Assembly: GCA_902826605.1 (NCBI GenBank)
Contig: CADEFM010000017.1
Location: 1-64,000, forward strand
From: an uncultured Acidobacteriota bacterium
Lineage (GTDB): Bacteria; Acidobacteriota; Terriglobia; Bryobacterales; Bryobacteraceae
Length of the DNA stretch: 64,000 nucleotides
Direction: 5' to 3'
Both the position numbers and the translations under genes were made by a program. Below are positions 32,385-40,929 of the stretch, one piece after another. The notes under the pieces are model-generated. The model saw only the letters and a program-made list of their open reading frames with translations. It was not told the DNA's origin and searched no databases. Position 1 is the stretch's first letter. Every line of letters starts with the position of its first letter.

Positions 32385-33942
32385 CGATCAATTCGTCGAT
32401 ATCTTCTGCCGTGACCAGAGTGATGTCGCCGGCGGCGTGTCCGCCTTCCTGCACTGTAACTTTCGCCGCCCGGGTTTCAAACAATGTGGGAATATCGGCC
32501 GATGACAGGTCGTGGCCAGATGGATAAGCCACCACAAAATAATCACCTGGAGCCAGGTTCGAAAAACGGAAAACACCTGCTTCTTCTGCGCTGGCCAATT
32601 GCGGGCGAACGTCGCCTTTGGTCCAAAGCGCAATGCTCAATCCGGGTGCGGGTTCACCGTTCTCATCGCGAACCGTGCCTGTGATTTCGGCCGCGTTCGG
32701 GGATAGGAGGATTTCCAACGGACCTGCCTCAAGTGCGGAAGGCTCAATCGGAGTGCGTGTGTAGTCCTGGCCGCCGATGTTAATGGACTTGACGTACATC
32801 CCCGCTGGCGGAGTGGCTTCGACGCGCACGGGCACAGGGGGGACATTGGAGATTGAAAATGAGCCCACGGCACTGAGTTCGATGGGAAGCACCGCGTCGG
32901 ACATCAAACGCACTAGCGTCAGCGGAGGCGGCGCACCGCTGTTGCCTTCCACTTGAATTATCCCGGTCACAGTAAGCGGACGCCGCACTTCCACGGTGAC
33001 GTCGTCAAGGTCGGCTTGATCCACGGATATCGTCGTTTGTCCGAAAAAATACCCGTCCAGGTTACGGAGCGGGTTGTAGCTTGTCGCCGTCAGCGTGTAA
33101 GTGCCGGGCCGCACGCTGGGGATATCGAACACGCCATCTCTGGTATAGACGTCGGGTATGTTGGCATTCTCTCCAAGCGCCGTAGACAACATAATGTTCA
33201 GGCTGGTGGAGCCCATTGCACGGCCGCGAACGTGAACGGTACGCCCCTTGCGGATGCGCACATCCGCGCCTCGGAATTCAGCGCCAGCGGTTACGTCAAT
33301 TGGAACGGCTTCCTCGGCGGTGAACGCATCGGGGTAGTAAGTCATCATGTCGGCGTCCTCGGAAGACCGGCGGACCCGTTGTCGCGGCGTGGCGACCAGG
33401 TAGTAGCGGCCGGCCGTGAGTCCTGCGAAAACGAAGCCGCTTTCTCCGTTCGCCTCCGTCCAGCCGGCTTCGGAAAACTTCTTCCCGGTGAGCGTTCGCA
33501 CCTGGCGCTGCAGGCGCACGGAGGCGGGACCTGTGTGAGGATCGCCGTCCTGGTCCAGGATCCGGCCGGCGATGGTCGCGCCGGGCGTGATCTTGACCAC
33601 CAGATCCTGTAATAGCTGGCCCGGACCCAATTGGAGCCACGGACTGGATTTGCTTACGCGGTACTCGGCCTGCGGGACGTATCCGGCGCGGGCCACGGAC
33701 AAGGCGTAGGTGCCTGGTTCAATATCATCCAGCCGGAAGGTTCCACGCGAATCGGAATCCGCGGTGATGCTAAGCCCGCCCCTGCCGGCACGATACAGCG
33801 TGAGTATGGCTTTACGAACCGGTTCGCCCGTGGCAGAGGAGATTACGACGCCTTCCAGGGACGCGCCTTCTTTGGATTCCGGGGCAGGAGTTTGGCTCAG
33901 CGCCAGAACCGGCAACATGAAAATCGCCGCAGCGTACCGCAT
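32371..33942 (-). CDS. Secreted carboxypeptidase-regulatory-like repeat protein
   Basis: A 523-residue exported protein with a signal peptide (MRYAAAIFMLPVLALSQ) and several beta-sandwich repeats of the carboxypeptidase-regulatory/CnaB type: LEGVVISSATGEPVRKAIL followed by GTFRLDDIEPGTYALSV, ATIAGRILDQDGDP with GFVFAGLTAGRYYL, a third near GRTVHVRGRAM, TVTGIIQVEGN, and a last near EITGTVRDENGEPAPGLSI. It probably forms a rod or binds surface polymers. It shares its 3' end (14 bases) with the AAA+ gene, convergent. Confidence 0.82.
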   Translation of the reverse strand: MRYAAAIFMLPVLALSQTPAPESKEGASLEGVVISSATGEPVRKAILTLYRAGRGGLSITADSDSRGTFRLDDIEPGTYALSVARAGYVPQAEYRVSKSSPWLQLGPGQLLQDLVVKITPGATIAGRILDQDGDPHTGPASVRLQRQVRTLTGKKFSEAGWTEANGESGFVFAGLTAGRYYLVATPRQRVRRSSEDADMMTYYPDAFTAEEAVPIDVTAGAEFRGADVRIRKGRTVHVRGRAMGSTSLNIMLSTALGENANIPDVYTRDGVFDIPSVRPGTYTLTATSYNPLRNLDGYFFGQTTISVDQADLDDVTVEVRRPLTVTGIIQVEGNSGAPPPLTLVRLMSDAVLPIELSAVGSFSISNVPPVPVRVEATPPAGMYVKSINIGGQDYTRTPIEPSALEAGPLEILLSPNAAEITGTVRDENGEPAPGLSIALWTKGDVRPQLASAEEAGVFRFSNLAPGDYFVVAYPSGHDLSSADIPTLFETRAAKVTVQEGGHAAGDITLVTAEDIDELIAKFP

Positions 33943-33950
33943 CAAGAGGA

Positions 33951-34979
33951 CTAATTACCGCGCGCGTTACCACCGCGTGCGGCACCGACGGCTCCCGTAG
34001 AGGGTCGTCCGCCACCACCACCGAAGGCTCCGACACCGCCGCCACCTCGCATGCCGACTCCCATGCCCCCTCCGCCGAAGCTGCCAGGGCCGCCTCCACG
34101 CATGGGGCCCGCGCCGGACATTCCACCGGAAGGAATGGGCATGGACATGGGATTCATGGGACGGGACTGCGGGATGTACAAGCTAATGATGGAACCGGGA
34201 CTATAGAAAGGCATACCGCCGAAAGGGCTCATGGAGATTCCGCTGGCGGGCAGATAGGTGTACATGCCGAACCACGGATTCCAAGACCACGAACCGAAGG
34301 AGCGGCCGAAGCCGCTGCCACGAAAGCCCATTGCGGAATAAGATCCGGAGCGCGATGCGGTGCGCGCGGCAGTAATGTTTGCCGCGGAAATGTAAGAAGC
34401 GCGGCGCGCGCCCCACCGGTAGAATTGATCTGTGGTTTTCGAATCAAACTCGCGGGTTGCTAGTTTGGCCGCATCCAGATCCACTTCACGGTTTTTCTTG
34501 ACTTTTACTTCGTTCGCGCCCGGATTCAAGCGGGCTTCTCCATCGTAAACGCGAAATAATGCCGCATCGGCGTCGATCCTGAAAAGACCACGCTTCGGCA
34601 TCGCGATGGTTGTATCTTCAAATTCCACCGTGATCGCGTTATTGGGGAGCAGTTCCGCCACTTCAATCAACGCCGAGCCGGACAAGACCGCTATCCGGGT
34701 ATCGCTTAGTGAATTGGAGACCATGCGGAAGGAGCTGTTCTCAGCGAGCCGCAAGAATACGCCGGGCGTGAGCAGGACTTCCGTGCGACCCTCCGCGGCG
34801 GCCAGCACCTGGCCATTTTTCACTTCCGAGAACTGCCCGAACTTCGTGCGCAACGTCTGGCCGTCCAGCGTGACGTCCCCTTCGATGTAGTGGACGACGC
34901 CGGAGCGCGCCGAGATCACGGACTGGGCGGGGGCCATCGCCGCGCATATCGCCATTAACCAGCTAAGTTTGCGGAGCAT
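33951..34979 (-). CDS. Secreted FecR-domain protein with Gly-rich tail
   Basis: A 342-residue exported protein from ATG 34979, preceded by AGGAGAG. A signal peptide (to PAQSV) is followed by a FecR-type beta domain (GVVHYIEGDVTLDGQTLRT, EGRTEVLLTPGVFLRLAENS, and IDADAALFRVYDGEARL). The last 100 residues are Gly/Ser/Met/Pro-rich (for example GGGMGVGMRGGGGVGAFGG), a low-complexity surface or assembly region. Unlike signalling FecR it has no membrane helix or sigma partner. It precedes the carboxypeptidase-like gene in the same direction. Confidence 0.8.
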   Translation of the reverse strand: MLRKLSWLMAICAAMAPAQSVISARSGVVHYIEGDVTLDGQTLRTKFGQFSEVKNGQVLAAAEGRTEVLLTPGVFLRLAENSSFRMVSNSLSDTRIAVLSGSALIEVAELLPNNAITVEFEDTTIAMPKRGLFRIDADAALFRVYDGEARLNPGANEVKVKKNREVDLDAAKLATREFDSKTTDQFYRWGARRASYISAANITAARTASRSGSYSAMGFRGSGFGRSFGSWSWNPWFGMYTYLPASGISMSPFGGMPFYSPGSIISLYIPQSRPMNPMSMPIPSGGMSGAGPMRGGGPGSFGGGGMGVGMRGGGGVGAFGGGGGRPSTGAVGAARGGNARGN

Positions 34980-35076
34980 TACGAACTCTCCTACGCCAAT
35001 CATGCGCCTTTTGGAGGGGCGCGTCAACCGGCCAGCAGGACGGCGCGCCGTCATACCCCTCCTGTATAGTGAAGGC

Positions 35077-36279
35077 GTGTGGCGCTTTCTGTTTGTTGCG
35101 ATGTGCGCGGGCCAGATGCAAGCTGCGTCGCCGGTCACCTTTTACCGTGATGCGCTACCCATCCTGCAGCGGCGCTGCCAGGAATGCCACCGCCCCGGCG
35201 AAGCTGGGCCGATGCCGCTTGTCACCTACAATCAGACGCGGCCGTGGGCCAAGGCAATCCGCGCAGCCGTCGTCAATCGCCGGATGCCTCCGTGGTTTGC
35301 CGATCCATGTTGTGGCAAATTCGCCAACGACCGGACGTTGAGCAAAGACGAAGTCGACACGCTGGCTCAATGGGTGGAAGACGGCGCGGTGGCGGGCGAC
35401 GTGAACGACGCTCCACGACTGCGATCCTGGCCAGAGAAGGGAAATATAGAGTCGCCCGACGCGCTGCTGGAGATGCCGCGTCCGTTCGCGGTGCCCGCAA
35501 AAGGGGAGCTGGAATATCAGCGGTTCAAGCTCGCCACGGGCTTCAATGGCGATCGCTGGGTGCAGGCCGTGGAGGTGCGTCCAGGCGCACGCCGCGCAAT
35601 TCATCATGTGGTTGTTTATATACGTGAGCCGGGGGAAACATGGACGAAAGGACCGACCACCTCCGACATGCTTGCGGTGTACGCACCGGGAAGCCTGCCT
35701 GTGGAATGGACGCGGGGCATGGCCAAGCTGATTCCCAAAGGTTCCGATCTGGTGATGGAAATCCACTACACTCCATACGGGCGTGCGGTGGAGGACCGCA
35801 CGAGCGTGGCGATGAGGTTCGCCAAAACGCCGTCTTCGAAACGGGTGCTTTCGCTGCAGCTGCACAAACTCGCGCTCGCCATACCTCCCGGTGAAAGCGA
35901 TTACCGCGTGAACGTGTGGGGCACCCTCCCAAACGACGCGCTTTTGTTGAGCCTTTTCCCGCACATGCACCTGCGCGGGAAGGCGTTTGAGTACACGGTC
36001 TCGCGAGAGGGCGCGCCTCCGGAAACGCTGTTGCGTATCAGCCGGTACAATTTTCACTGGCAGTTATCCTATCGCCTGGCGCAGCCGATCCTGCTCAAAA
36101 AAGGTTCACGCATCTCCGCAACCGCGTGGTATGACAACTCGGCGAATAATCCGCTCAATCCCGATCCAAAAATTGAGGTGCATTGGGGAGAACAGAGCAG
36201 GGAAGAGATGATGGTGGGTTTTTTCGACGTCGCGGTGGATCCTGCATTCGACCGCAAGTCGTTTTTCGTGCGGGAGTGA
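35077..36279 (+). CDS. Secreted cytochrome c with copper-monooxygenase-like domain
   Basis: A 400-residue exported protein started at GTG 35077, which begins the signal sequence VWRFLFVAMCAGQMQAAS; earlier starts would overlap the divergent FecR gene. Heme site CQECHRPGEAGPM is at about residues 37-48. The later half has beta-sandwich features of the copper type II ascorbate-dependent monooxygenase C-domain: AIHHVVVYIREPG, DLVMEIHYTPYGRAVEDRT, and LSLFPHMHLRGKAFEYTV with the histidine and HMH copper-ligand phrases. This cytochrome-monooxygenase combination is common in Acidobacteria and unexplored in function. Confidence 0.82.
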   Translation: MWRFLFVAMCAGQMQAASPVTFYRDALPILQRRCQECHRPGEAGPMPLVTYNQTRPWAKAIRAAVVNRRMPPWFADPCCGKFANDRTLSKDEVDTLAQWVEDGAVAGDVNDAPRLRSWPEKGNIESPDALLEMPRPFAVPAKGELEYQRFKLATGFNGDRWVQAVEVRPGARRAIHHVVVYIREPGETWTKGPTTSDMLAVYAPGSLPVEWTRGMAKLIPKGSDLVMEIHYTPYGRAVEDRTSVAMRFAKTPSSKRVLSLQLHKLALAIPPGESDYRVNVWGTLPNDALLLSLFPHMHLRGKAFEYTVSREGAPPETLLRISRYNFHWQLSYRLAQPILLKKGSRISATAWYDNSANNPLNPDPKIEVHWGEQSREEMMVGFFDVAVDPAFDRKSFFVRE

Positions 36280-36309
36280 TGGTAAACGTCTCGAGGCTGT
36301 CCTACACTT

Positions 36310-37341
36310 ATGGCAGTGGAAACATTTCTGGTGGGAATTGTTGTGGCCGTTGTGGCGCTGGCCGCGGGGGCCGTGCTGACTGCTGTGTGGTTCCGCTCGC
36401 GCAAACCCGAAACGCTGCCCGAGGATCCTACGCGGGCCATCGCGGGGACGCTGGCGCGCCTCGAAACGCACATCAAGGACGTCGAAGCCGAGCGGCAGCG
36501 CATGCTGGGCGGCCTGGAGCATCAATTAGGCGCTCTTAGCCGGGAGACGGTGGCGCTGTCGCAGGCCTTGCGTGTCCCGAATGCCCGTGGGCGCTGGGGC
36601 GAACTGACGCTGCGCCGGGTCGCAGAGCTAGCCGGCATGGTTCCCTATTGCGATTTCTATGAGCAGGAAACCGGCGGAGCGCAGCGCCCGGATATGCTGG
36701 TGCGATTGCCCGGCGGCCGCACGCTTGCCGTGGACGCAAAGGTTCCACTCACGGCGTATTTGGACGCGGAAACAGCATCCGGCGCGGAGCGCGAGGCTTT
36801 TCTGGTTCGGCACTCTCAACAGTTATCAAGGCACATTGCGACGCTGAGCGCGCGCGAGTACTGGGCGCAATTTCAACCGGCTCCGGAGATGGTGGTGCTT
36901 TTTCTGGCCGGTGATCACTTCCTGAGTGCGGCGCTCGAGCGCGAGCCGGATCTGCTGGAGCGGGCTTTGGGACGCAAGATTCTGATCGCAACGCCGGTCA
37001 CTCTGATCAGCGTATTGAAAGGCGTTGCCTACGGATGGCGGCAGGAAAAATTGGCGCAGAATGCGGAAGAGATCCGCAAGATCGCGGGCGAATTTTACGA
37101 GCGGCTGCGGTCCTTCAGCGAGGGGTACGCCGAGACAGGACGGCATCTGGCGAAGGCCCTGGAGGTCTATAATCGCTCCGCTGGATCGTGGGATGCGCGC
37201 GTGCTGCCTTCGCTGCGCAGGATGCGCGACCTGGGGGTGGGGGGATCCGCGGACGCCCCACAACTGCCGCAAGTGGATGCCGCCGCGCGGGAGCCGCATC
37301 CGGTCCCCCGTATTCCTGAGGCGCCGCTTAGACTCGAATGA
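36310..37341 (+). CDS. rmuC: DNA recombination protein RmuC
   Basis: A 343-residue inner-membrane-anchored protein limiting recombination at inverted repeats. It has one N-terminal membrane helix (MAVETFLVGIVVAVVALAAG), then a coiled coil, then the endonuclease-like core: ARGRWGELTLRRVAELAGM, VRLPGGRTLAVDAKVPLTAY (with the Asp and Lys of the nuclease-like motif), LFLAGDHFLSAALEREPDL and TPVTLISVLKGVAYGWRQE. Its last 4 bases overlap the next gene (ATGA), so the pair is co-translated. Confidence 0.93.
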   Translation: MAVETFLVGIVVAVVALAAGAVLTAVWFRSRKPETLPEDPTRAIAGTLARLETHIKDVEAERQRMLGGLEHQLGALSRETVALSQALRVPNARGRWGELTLRRVAELAGMVPYCDFYEQETGGAQRPDMLVRLPGGRTLAVDAKVPLTAYLDAETASGAEREAFLVRHSQQLSRHIATLSAREYWAQFQPAPEMVVLFLAGDHFLSAALEREPDLLERALGRKILIATPVTLISVLKGVAYGWRQEKLAQNAEEIRKIAGEFYERLRSFSEGYAETGRHLAKALEVYNRSAGSWDARVLPSLRRMRDLGVGGSADAPQLPQVDAAAREPHPVPRIPEAPLRLE

Positions 37342-38246
37342 CGCGACAGTTCTTCCTGTATCTCTCCCAGCAGCGAGCCTTCCGACGATGGATGGAAAGG
37401 TCCGCTCTTGCCAAAAGACTCACGCGCAGGTTCGTGGCGGGTGAAACGTTGGAGCAAGGCTTGGCCGTTTGCGAGCAGCTTGCAAAGGACGGGTTTCTGG
37501 CCGCGCTGGATCACCTGGGGGAAAATGTGACGTCGCTGGAGGAAGCGGCGGCAGCGACCGAGGCCTACCTGGCGGCGCTGGACCGCATCTTCGAAAAGAA
37601 ACTGCCGGCCGACGTTGCCATCAAACTCACGCAGTTTGGCGTGGACCTTTCTTTCGATGCCTGCATGGACAACGTCCGGACGCTGGCGTTGCGCGCGCAG
37701 GCGACAGGAAGCCGCGTTGAGATCGATATGGAGTCGAGCCGGTACACGGATCGCACCTATGACATCGTCGAAAAAGTGGCCGCCGAAACGGGCTGCATCC
37801 GCTGCGTGATCCAGGCGTATCTGCGCCGCAGCGCGCGCGATGTGGAGGAAGCCAGTAAGCGCCGCATTTCCGTGCGCCTGTGTAAGGGCGCGTACGACGA
37901 ACCGCCCGAGCTGGCGTTTCCCAGCAAGAAAGACGTCGATGAAAATTACGTGGCGCTCATGAAGAGGCTGTTTGATGTGGGAACCTTTCCTGCTATCGCC
38001 ACGCACGATCCCGCGATCATTCAAGAAGCCCTGCGTTACATCAAGGAGCACCGCATCGCCGCGGATCAGTTTGAATTTCAGATGCTGTACGGGGTACGCC
38101 GGGACTTGCAGCGCATGCTGGTGCGCCAGGGGTATCGTCTGCGCGTTTACGTGCCGTATGGCACGGCGTGGTATCCGTACTTCATGCGGCGCTTGGCGGA
38201 ACGGCCCGCGAATGTGTGGTTTCTGGCGCGAAGTTTATTTCGGTAA
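37338..38246 (+). CDS. Proline dehydrogenase
   Basis: A 302-residue FAD-dependent proline dehydrogenase converting proline to pyrroline-5-carboxylate. Motifs: IKLTQFGVDLSFDAC, VEIDMESSRYTDRTYDI, VRLCKGAYDEPPELAF, HDPAIIQEALRYI, FEFQMLYGVRRDLQRML, and VPYGTAWYPYFMRRLAERP. This is the compact single-domain version, as in Gram-positive PutB/Thermus PRODH, without the P5C dehydrogenase half. Its ATG overlaps the rmuC stop. Confidence 0.92.
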   Translation: MTRQFFLYLSQQRAFRRWMERSALAKRLTRRFVAGETLEQGLAVCEQLAKDGFLAALDHLGENVTSLEEAAAATEAYLAALDRIFEKKLPADVAIKLTQFGVDLSFDACMDNVRTLALRAQATGSRVEIDMESSRYTDRTYDIVEKVAAETGCIRCVIQAYLRRSARDVEEASKRRISVRLCKGAYDEPPELAFPSKKDVDENYVALMKRLFDVGTFPAIATHDPAIIQEALRYIKEHRIAADQFEFQMLYGVRRDLQRMLVRQGYRLRVYVPYGTAWYPYFMRRLAERPANVWFLARSLFR

Positions 38247-38293
38247 CGGACGGGTCGTCAGGGACGGGATGGCGCAAACTGGCAATGATCGAT

Positions 38294-38680
38294 CTATTCA
38301 TCGTCATTAAATAGGTCGAGGTATTTGTCTCTTGACAGAATGAGAGTCTCCACGGGGCCCGTAATATCGACGTAGTGGTGACCCGGGCCGGATCTCTTGG
38401 ATCTTAATGATTTCAGTTTCCCAACCAGTTCTCTCACCTTTTCATCCGATAAGCGCCAAACCACACTGTCGCCATGCAGCTCGACACTCTGGCCCTCTAC
38501 TTCGATCGCGAACACATGACTCTGAGTGCCAGAATTCCAAACCGAGGGCTTCCCTCGTTTCCGCGAGGCTAGAATTAGCACTTGCTCAAGGTCGCCGATA
38601 CCGTCACGGTCCGCAGCGACCAATACCACTGAATCACCCATGTAAAACGCCGGCATGATCGCTACGTAGACTTTCCCCAT
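38294..38680 (-). CDS. Hypothetical protein
   Basis: A 128-residue soluble protein with no signal or membrane segment. It has an amphipathic strand-rich N-terminus (VYVAIMPAFYMGDSVVLVAADRD), a basic middle (RKRGKPSVWNSG), a strand pair (VFAIEVEGQSVELHGDSVVW), and ends DKYLDLFNDDE. No family recognised. Its codon use is less GC-rich than neighbouring genes, which could indicate recent gain. Located between the proline dehydrogenase and ribBA genes. Confidence 0.55.
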   Translation of the reverse strand: MGKVYVAIMPAFYMGDSVVLVAADRDGIGDLEQVLILASRKRGKPSVWNSGTQSHVFAIEVEGQSVELHGDSVVWRLSDEKVRELVGKLKSLRSKRSGPGHHYVDITGPVETLILSRDKYLDLFNDDE

Positions 38681-38743
38681 AGGGTTTCTTGTTGAAACGT
38701 GGATTCCGGGTCGTGGACGTTTCCCTTCCGATTACCGTCCCAC

Positions 38744-39868
38744 TTATGCTTCGGTAGTCACCGGAATCTGCTCCACGATTTCGATTCCGAATGCATCGAC
38801 GCCGATCAGCTTGCGCGGGTGGTTGGTGAGCAAACGGATGGTGGAAAGGCCCAGGTCGGACAAAATCTGCGCGCCGATTCCCGTTTCATCCTGCGGCGGA
38901 GCATTGCCTTGGACATCGGCGAGCTGCGGGGGATAGTGCTGGCGCGCGCCGAGGCCGGTCTGGTGCAGGTATACCACGACTCCAGCGCCCTCTTCGGCGA
39001 TGCGCGCCATGGATGCAAGCAGCGTCTCGCGGCAATCGCACTGCGTGGAACCGAACACTTCTCCCATCAGGCATCGCGAATGCATGCGGACCAGCACACG
39101 CGGTTGGCGGGCTACCTCACCCAGCACCAGCGCCAAATGCATTTCGCCATTGATGGGGCTTTCATAAGACACCGTGCGGAAAGAGCCGAATTCGGTTTGC
39201 AGACAGCCTTCGGCGCGGCGCTTTACCAGATGTTCCGTGCCCAGGCGGTAACGAATCAGGCTGGCGACCGAAATCATTTTCAGCTGATGGCGGTCGCAGA
39301 ATTCGGCGAGCTGCGGCACGCGCGCCATAGAGCCATCGTCATTCATGATTTCGCAGATCACGCCGCCGGCGGACAGACCGGCCATGCGCGCCAGGTCCAC
39401 AGCAGCTTCGGTTTGACCTGCGCGAACCAATACGCCGCCTTCGCGCGCGCGCAGAGGAAACACATGGCCCGGCCGCGCCAGGTCGCGCGGCTTTGCATCC
39501 TTCGCCATGGTGATGCGGATAGTGTGCGCGCGGTCGGCCGCGGAAATGCCGGTGGTGACGCCTTCGGCCGCGTCAATCGATTCACAAAACGCAGTGCCAA
39601 ACCGCGACGTGTTTTTAGGCGAGACCAATGGAAGATGCAGCGTGTCGCAAAGTTCAGGTGCGAGGGCAAGGCAAATCAATCCGCGCCCGTGTGTCGCCAT
39701 GAAATTGATGGCTTCCGGCGTGATCGATTCTGCCGCCATCGTAAGATCGCCCTCATTTTCGCGATCTTCGTCATCCACCACGACCAGCATACGGCCTGCG
39801 CGGATTTCCTCGATCGCTTCGGGGATAGTGGCAAACGGCATTGCTATCAGGATAGCGAGTTCCGCCAT
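38744..39868 (-). CDS. ribB: RibBA-like 3,4-dihydroxy-2-butanone-4-phosphate synthase with degenerate GTP cyclohydrolase II half
   Basis: A 374-residue protein with an intact N-terminal RibB half: DDEDRENEGDLTMAAE, HGRGLICLALAP, GHVFPLRAREGG, and ICEIMNDDGSMAR. The C-terminal RibA half keeps zinc cysteines (CLMGEVFGSTQCDC) and the ending LTNHPRKLIGVDAFGIEI, but the catalytic phrase found in cyclohydrolase II as RQEGRGIGL is replaced by HQTGLGARQHYPPQ. That loses the conserved arginine and the tyrosine-containing helix. GTP cyclohydrolase II activity is therefore doubtful, as in RibBX-like proteins. An ATG at 39841 (MPFATIPEAIEE) is the likely true start. Confidence 0.88.
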   Translation of the reverse strand: MAELAILIAMPFATIPEAIEEIRAGRMLVVVDDEDRENEGDLTMAAESITPEAINFMATHGRGLICLALAPELCDTLHLPLVSPKNTSRFGTAFCESIDAAEGVTTGISAADRAHTIRITMAKDAKPRDLARPGHVFPLRAREGGVLVRAGQTEAAVDLARMAGLSAGGVICEIMNDDGSMARVPQLAEFCDRHQLKMISVASLIRYRLGTEHLVKRRAEGCLQTEFGSFRTVSYESPINGEMHLALVLGEVARQPRVLVRMHSRCLMGEVFGSTQCDCRETLLASMARIAEEGAGVVVYLHQTGLGARQHYPPQLADVQGNAPPQDETGIGAQILSDLGLSTIRLLTNHPRKLIGVDAFGIEIVEQIPVTTEA

Positions 39869-39890
39869 GCCTGGGAGGAACTCAGAACGG

Positions 39891-40838
39891 TTACCGCGCG
39901 GGAGCGCCGTCGCACTTGCCGGAGCACACGATTTCGGAAATTTTCAATGGATTTCCCATCTTTTTTTGATCGGTGAGCGTCGGGCGCCGAACGTTGGTGG
40001 TTTCCACCACGGTTCCGCCGGGACCGGGCGTGCGCATGATCACTTGCTGCTCTTTGATCTTCGGCCCCTCACCGCGTTCGTCACGCGGTGCGCCGTCTGC
40101 GGCGATGGCGTAGATATTGACTTCGGTTACTTGCGATCCGTCGGGCGCTTTCGTGGTGCTGCTGGCTTGCTGAGCCATCATCTGCATGCGTCCGGCGTAG
40201 TTCAGTTCATAATTCACGGTATTCGTCTTGACCGTGCTCCCCACCGTTTCCGTCTCGCGAATTTCGCGCGTACGCTCAGTGAATTGGCCACTCGGATTCC
40301 GCAATAAGACCGCTTCGGATTCGCGAATCACTTTGCCGTCGTCCACGGTCGTGACCTTGCGTTTTTCGGTCGGCTCAAAACCGCCATTCAGTGTCGGGCG
40401 ATTGACCACCACATCCGAAACCGTCGTGGTTCCCTGTGTCACCGTCTCAATCGCGCGGCGCTCGTACTCCTGCATGCGGCCATTCAAATCGCTGCGATAC
40501 ACGGTTGCCTTGATGGAGGATTGGCCGCCGGCGCCCTTGGTTTCTTCGGCCACCACTCGCTCCGTCTCGGAGACCCGCCCGTCGACACCGAACCTGCGTG
40601 TGATCGTTTCCGTGACACGGCCGCTGGGTCCTTCGCTGAGCACTTTCGTCTCGGAGGCCTGCAGAGGTACCTGACGCCCATTGATGGATCGGCTGAGTTC
40701 CGTTCGCTCACCCGGCGCCGAGGACGTGACCTTCGCGTCCTCAACCCGGTGTCCGCTGAGATCTGTAGTGTACATCGTCGTGGCCGATTGCGCTGCCGCA
40801 AACGCCACGGGTAAGAAGAGAGAGACCCAGTACTTCAC
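39891..40838 (-). CDS. Secreted repetitive protein of unknown function
   Basis: A 315-residue exported protein with a signal peptide (to AAAQSAT). It consists of repeated, polar, strand-like units each around a NGR/SGR turn: LSGHRVEDAKV, INGRQVPLQAS, PSGRVTETITRR, VDGRVSETERVV, LNGRMQEYERRA, LNGGFEPTEKRKV, PSGQFTERTREI and YAGRMQMMAQQ, at about 20-45-residue spacing. Such RHS/YD-like short repeats suggest an elongated beta structure. The end contains CSGKCDGAP. No domain family assigned. Confidence 0.75.
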   Translation of the reverse strand: MKYWVSLFLPVAFAAAQSATTMYTTDLSGHRVEDAKVTSSAPGERTELSRSINGRQVPLQASETKVLSEGPSGRVTETITRRFGVDGRVSETERVVAEETKGAGGQSSIKATVYRSDLNGRMQEYERRAIETVTQGTTTVSDVVVNRPTLNGGFEPTEKRKVTTVDDGKVIRESEAVLLRNPSGQFTERTREIRETETVGSTVKTNTVNYELNYAGRMQMMAQQASSTTKAPDGSQVTEVNIYAIAADGAPRDERGEGPKIKEQQVIMRTPGPGGTVVETTNVRRPTLTDQKKMGNPLKISEIVCSGKCDGAPAR

Positions 40839-40929
40839 ACTCCCAGGCTAGGCCGAACGCTGAGGAGATTCAATGGGGGGAATACCTTAGAAGCGAAGTG
40901 GGAAACTTCTGTTGCAGAGACCTCCGCAG

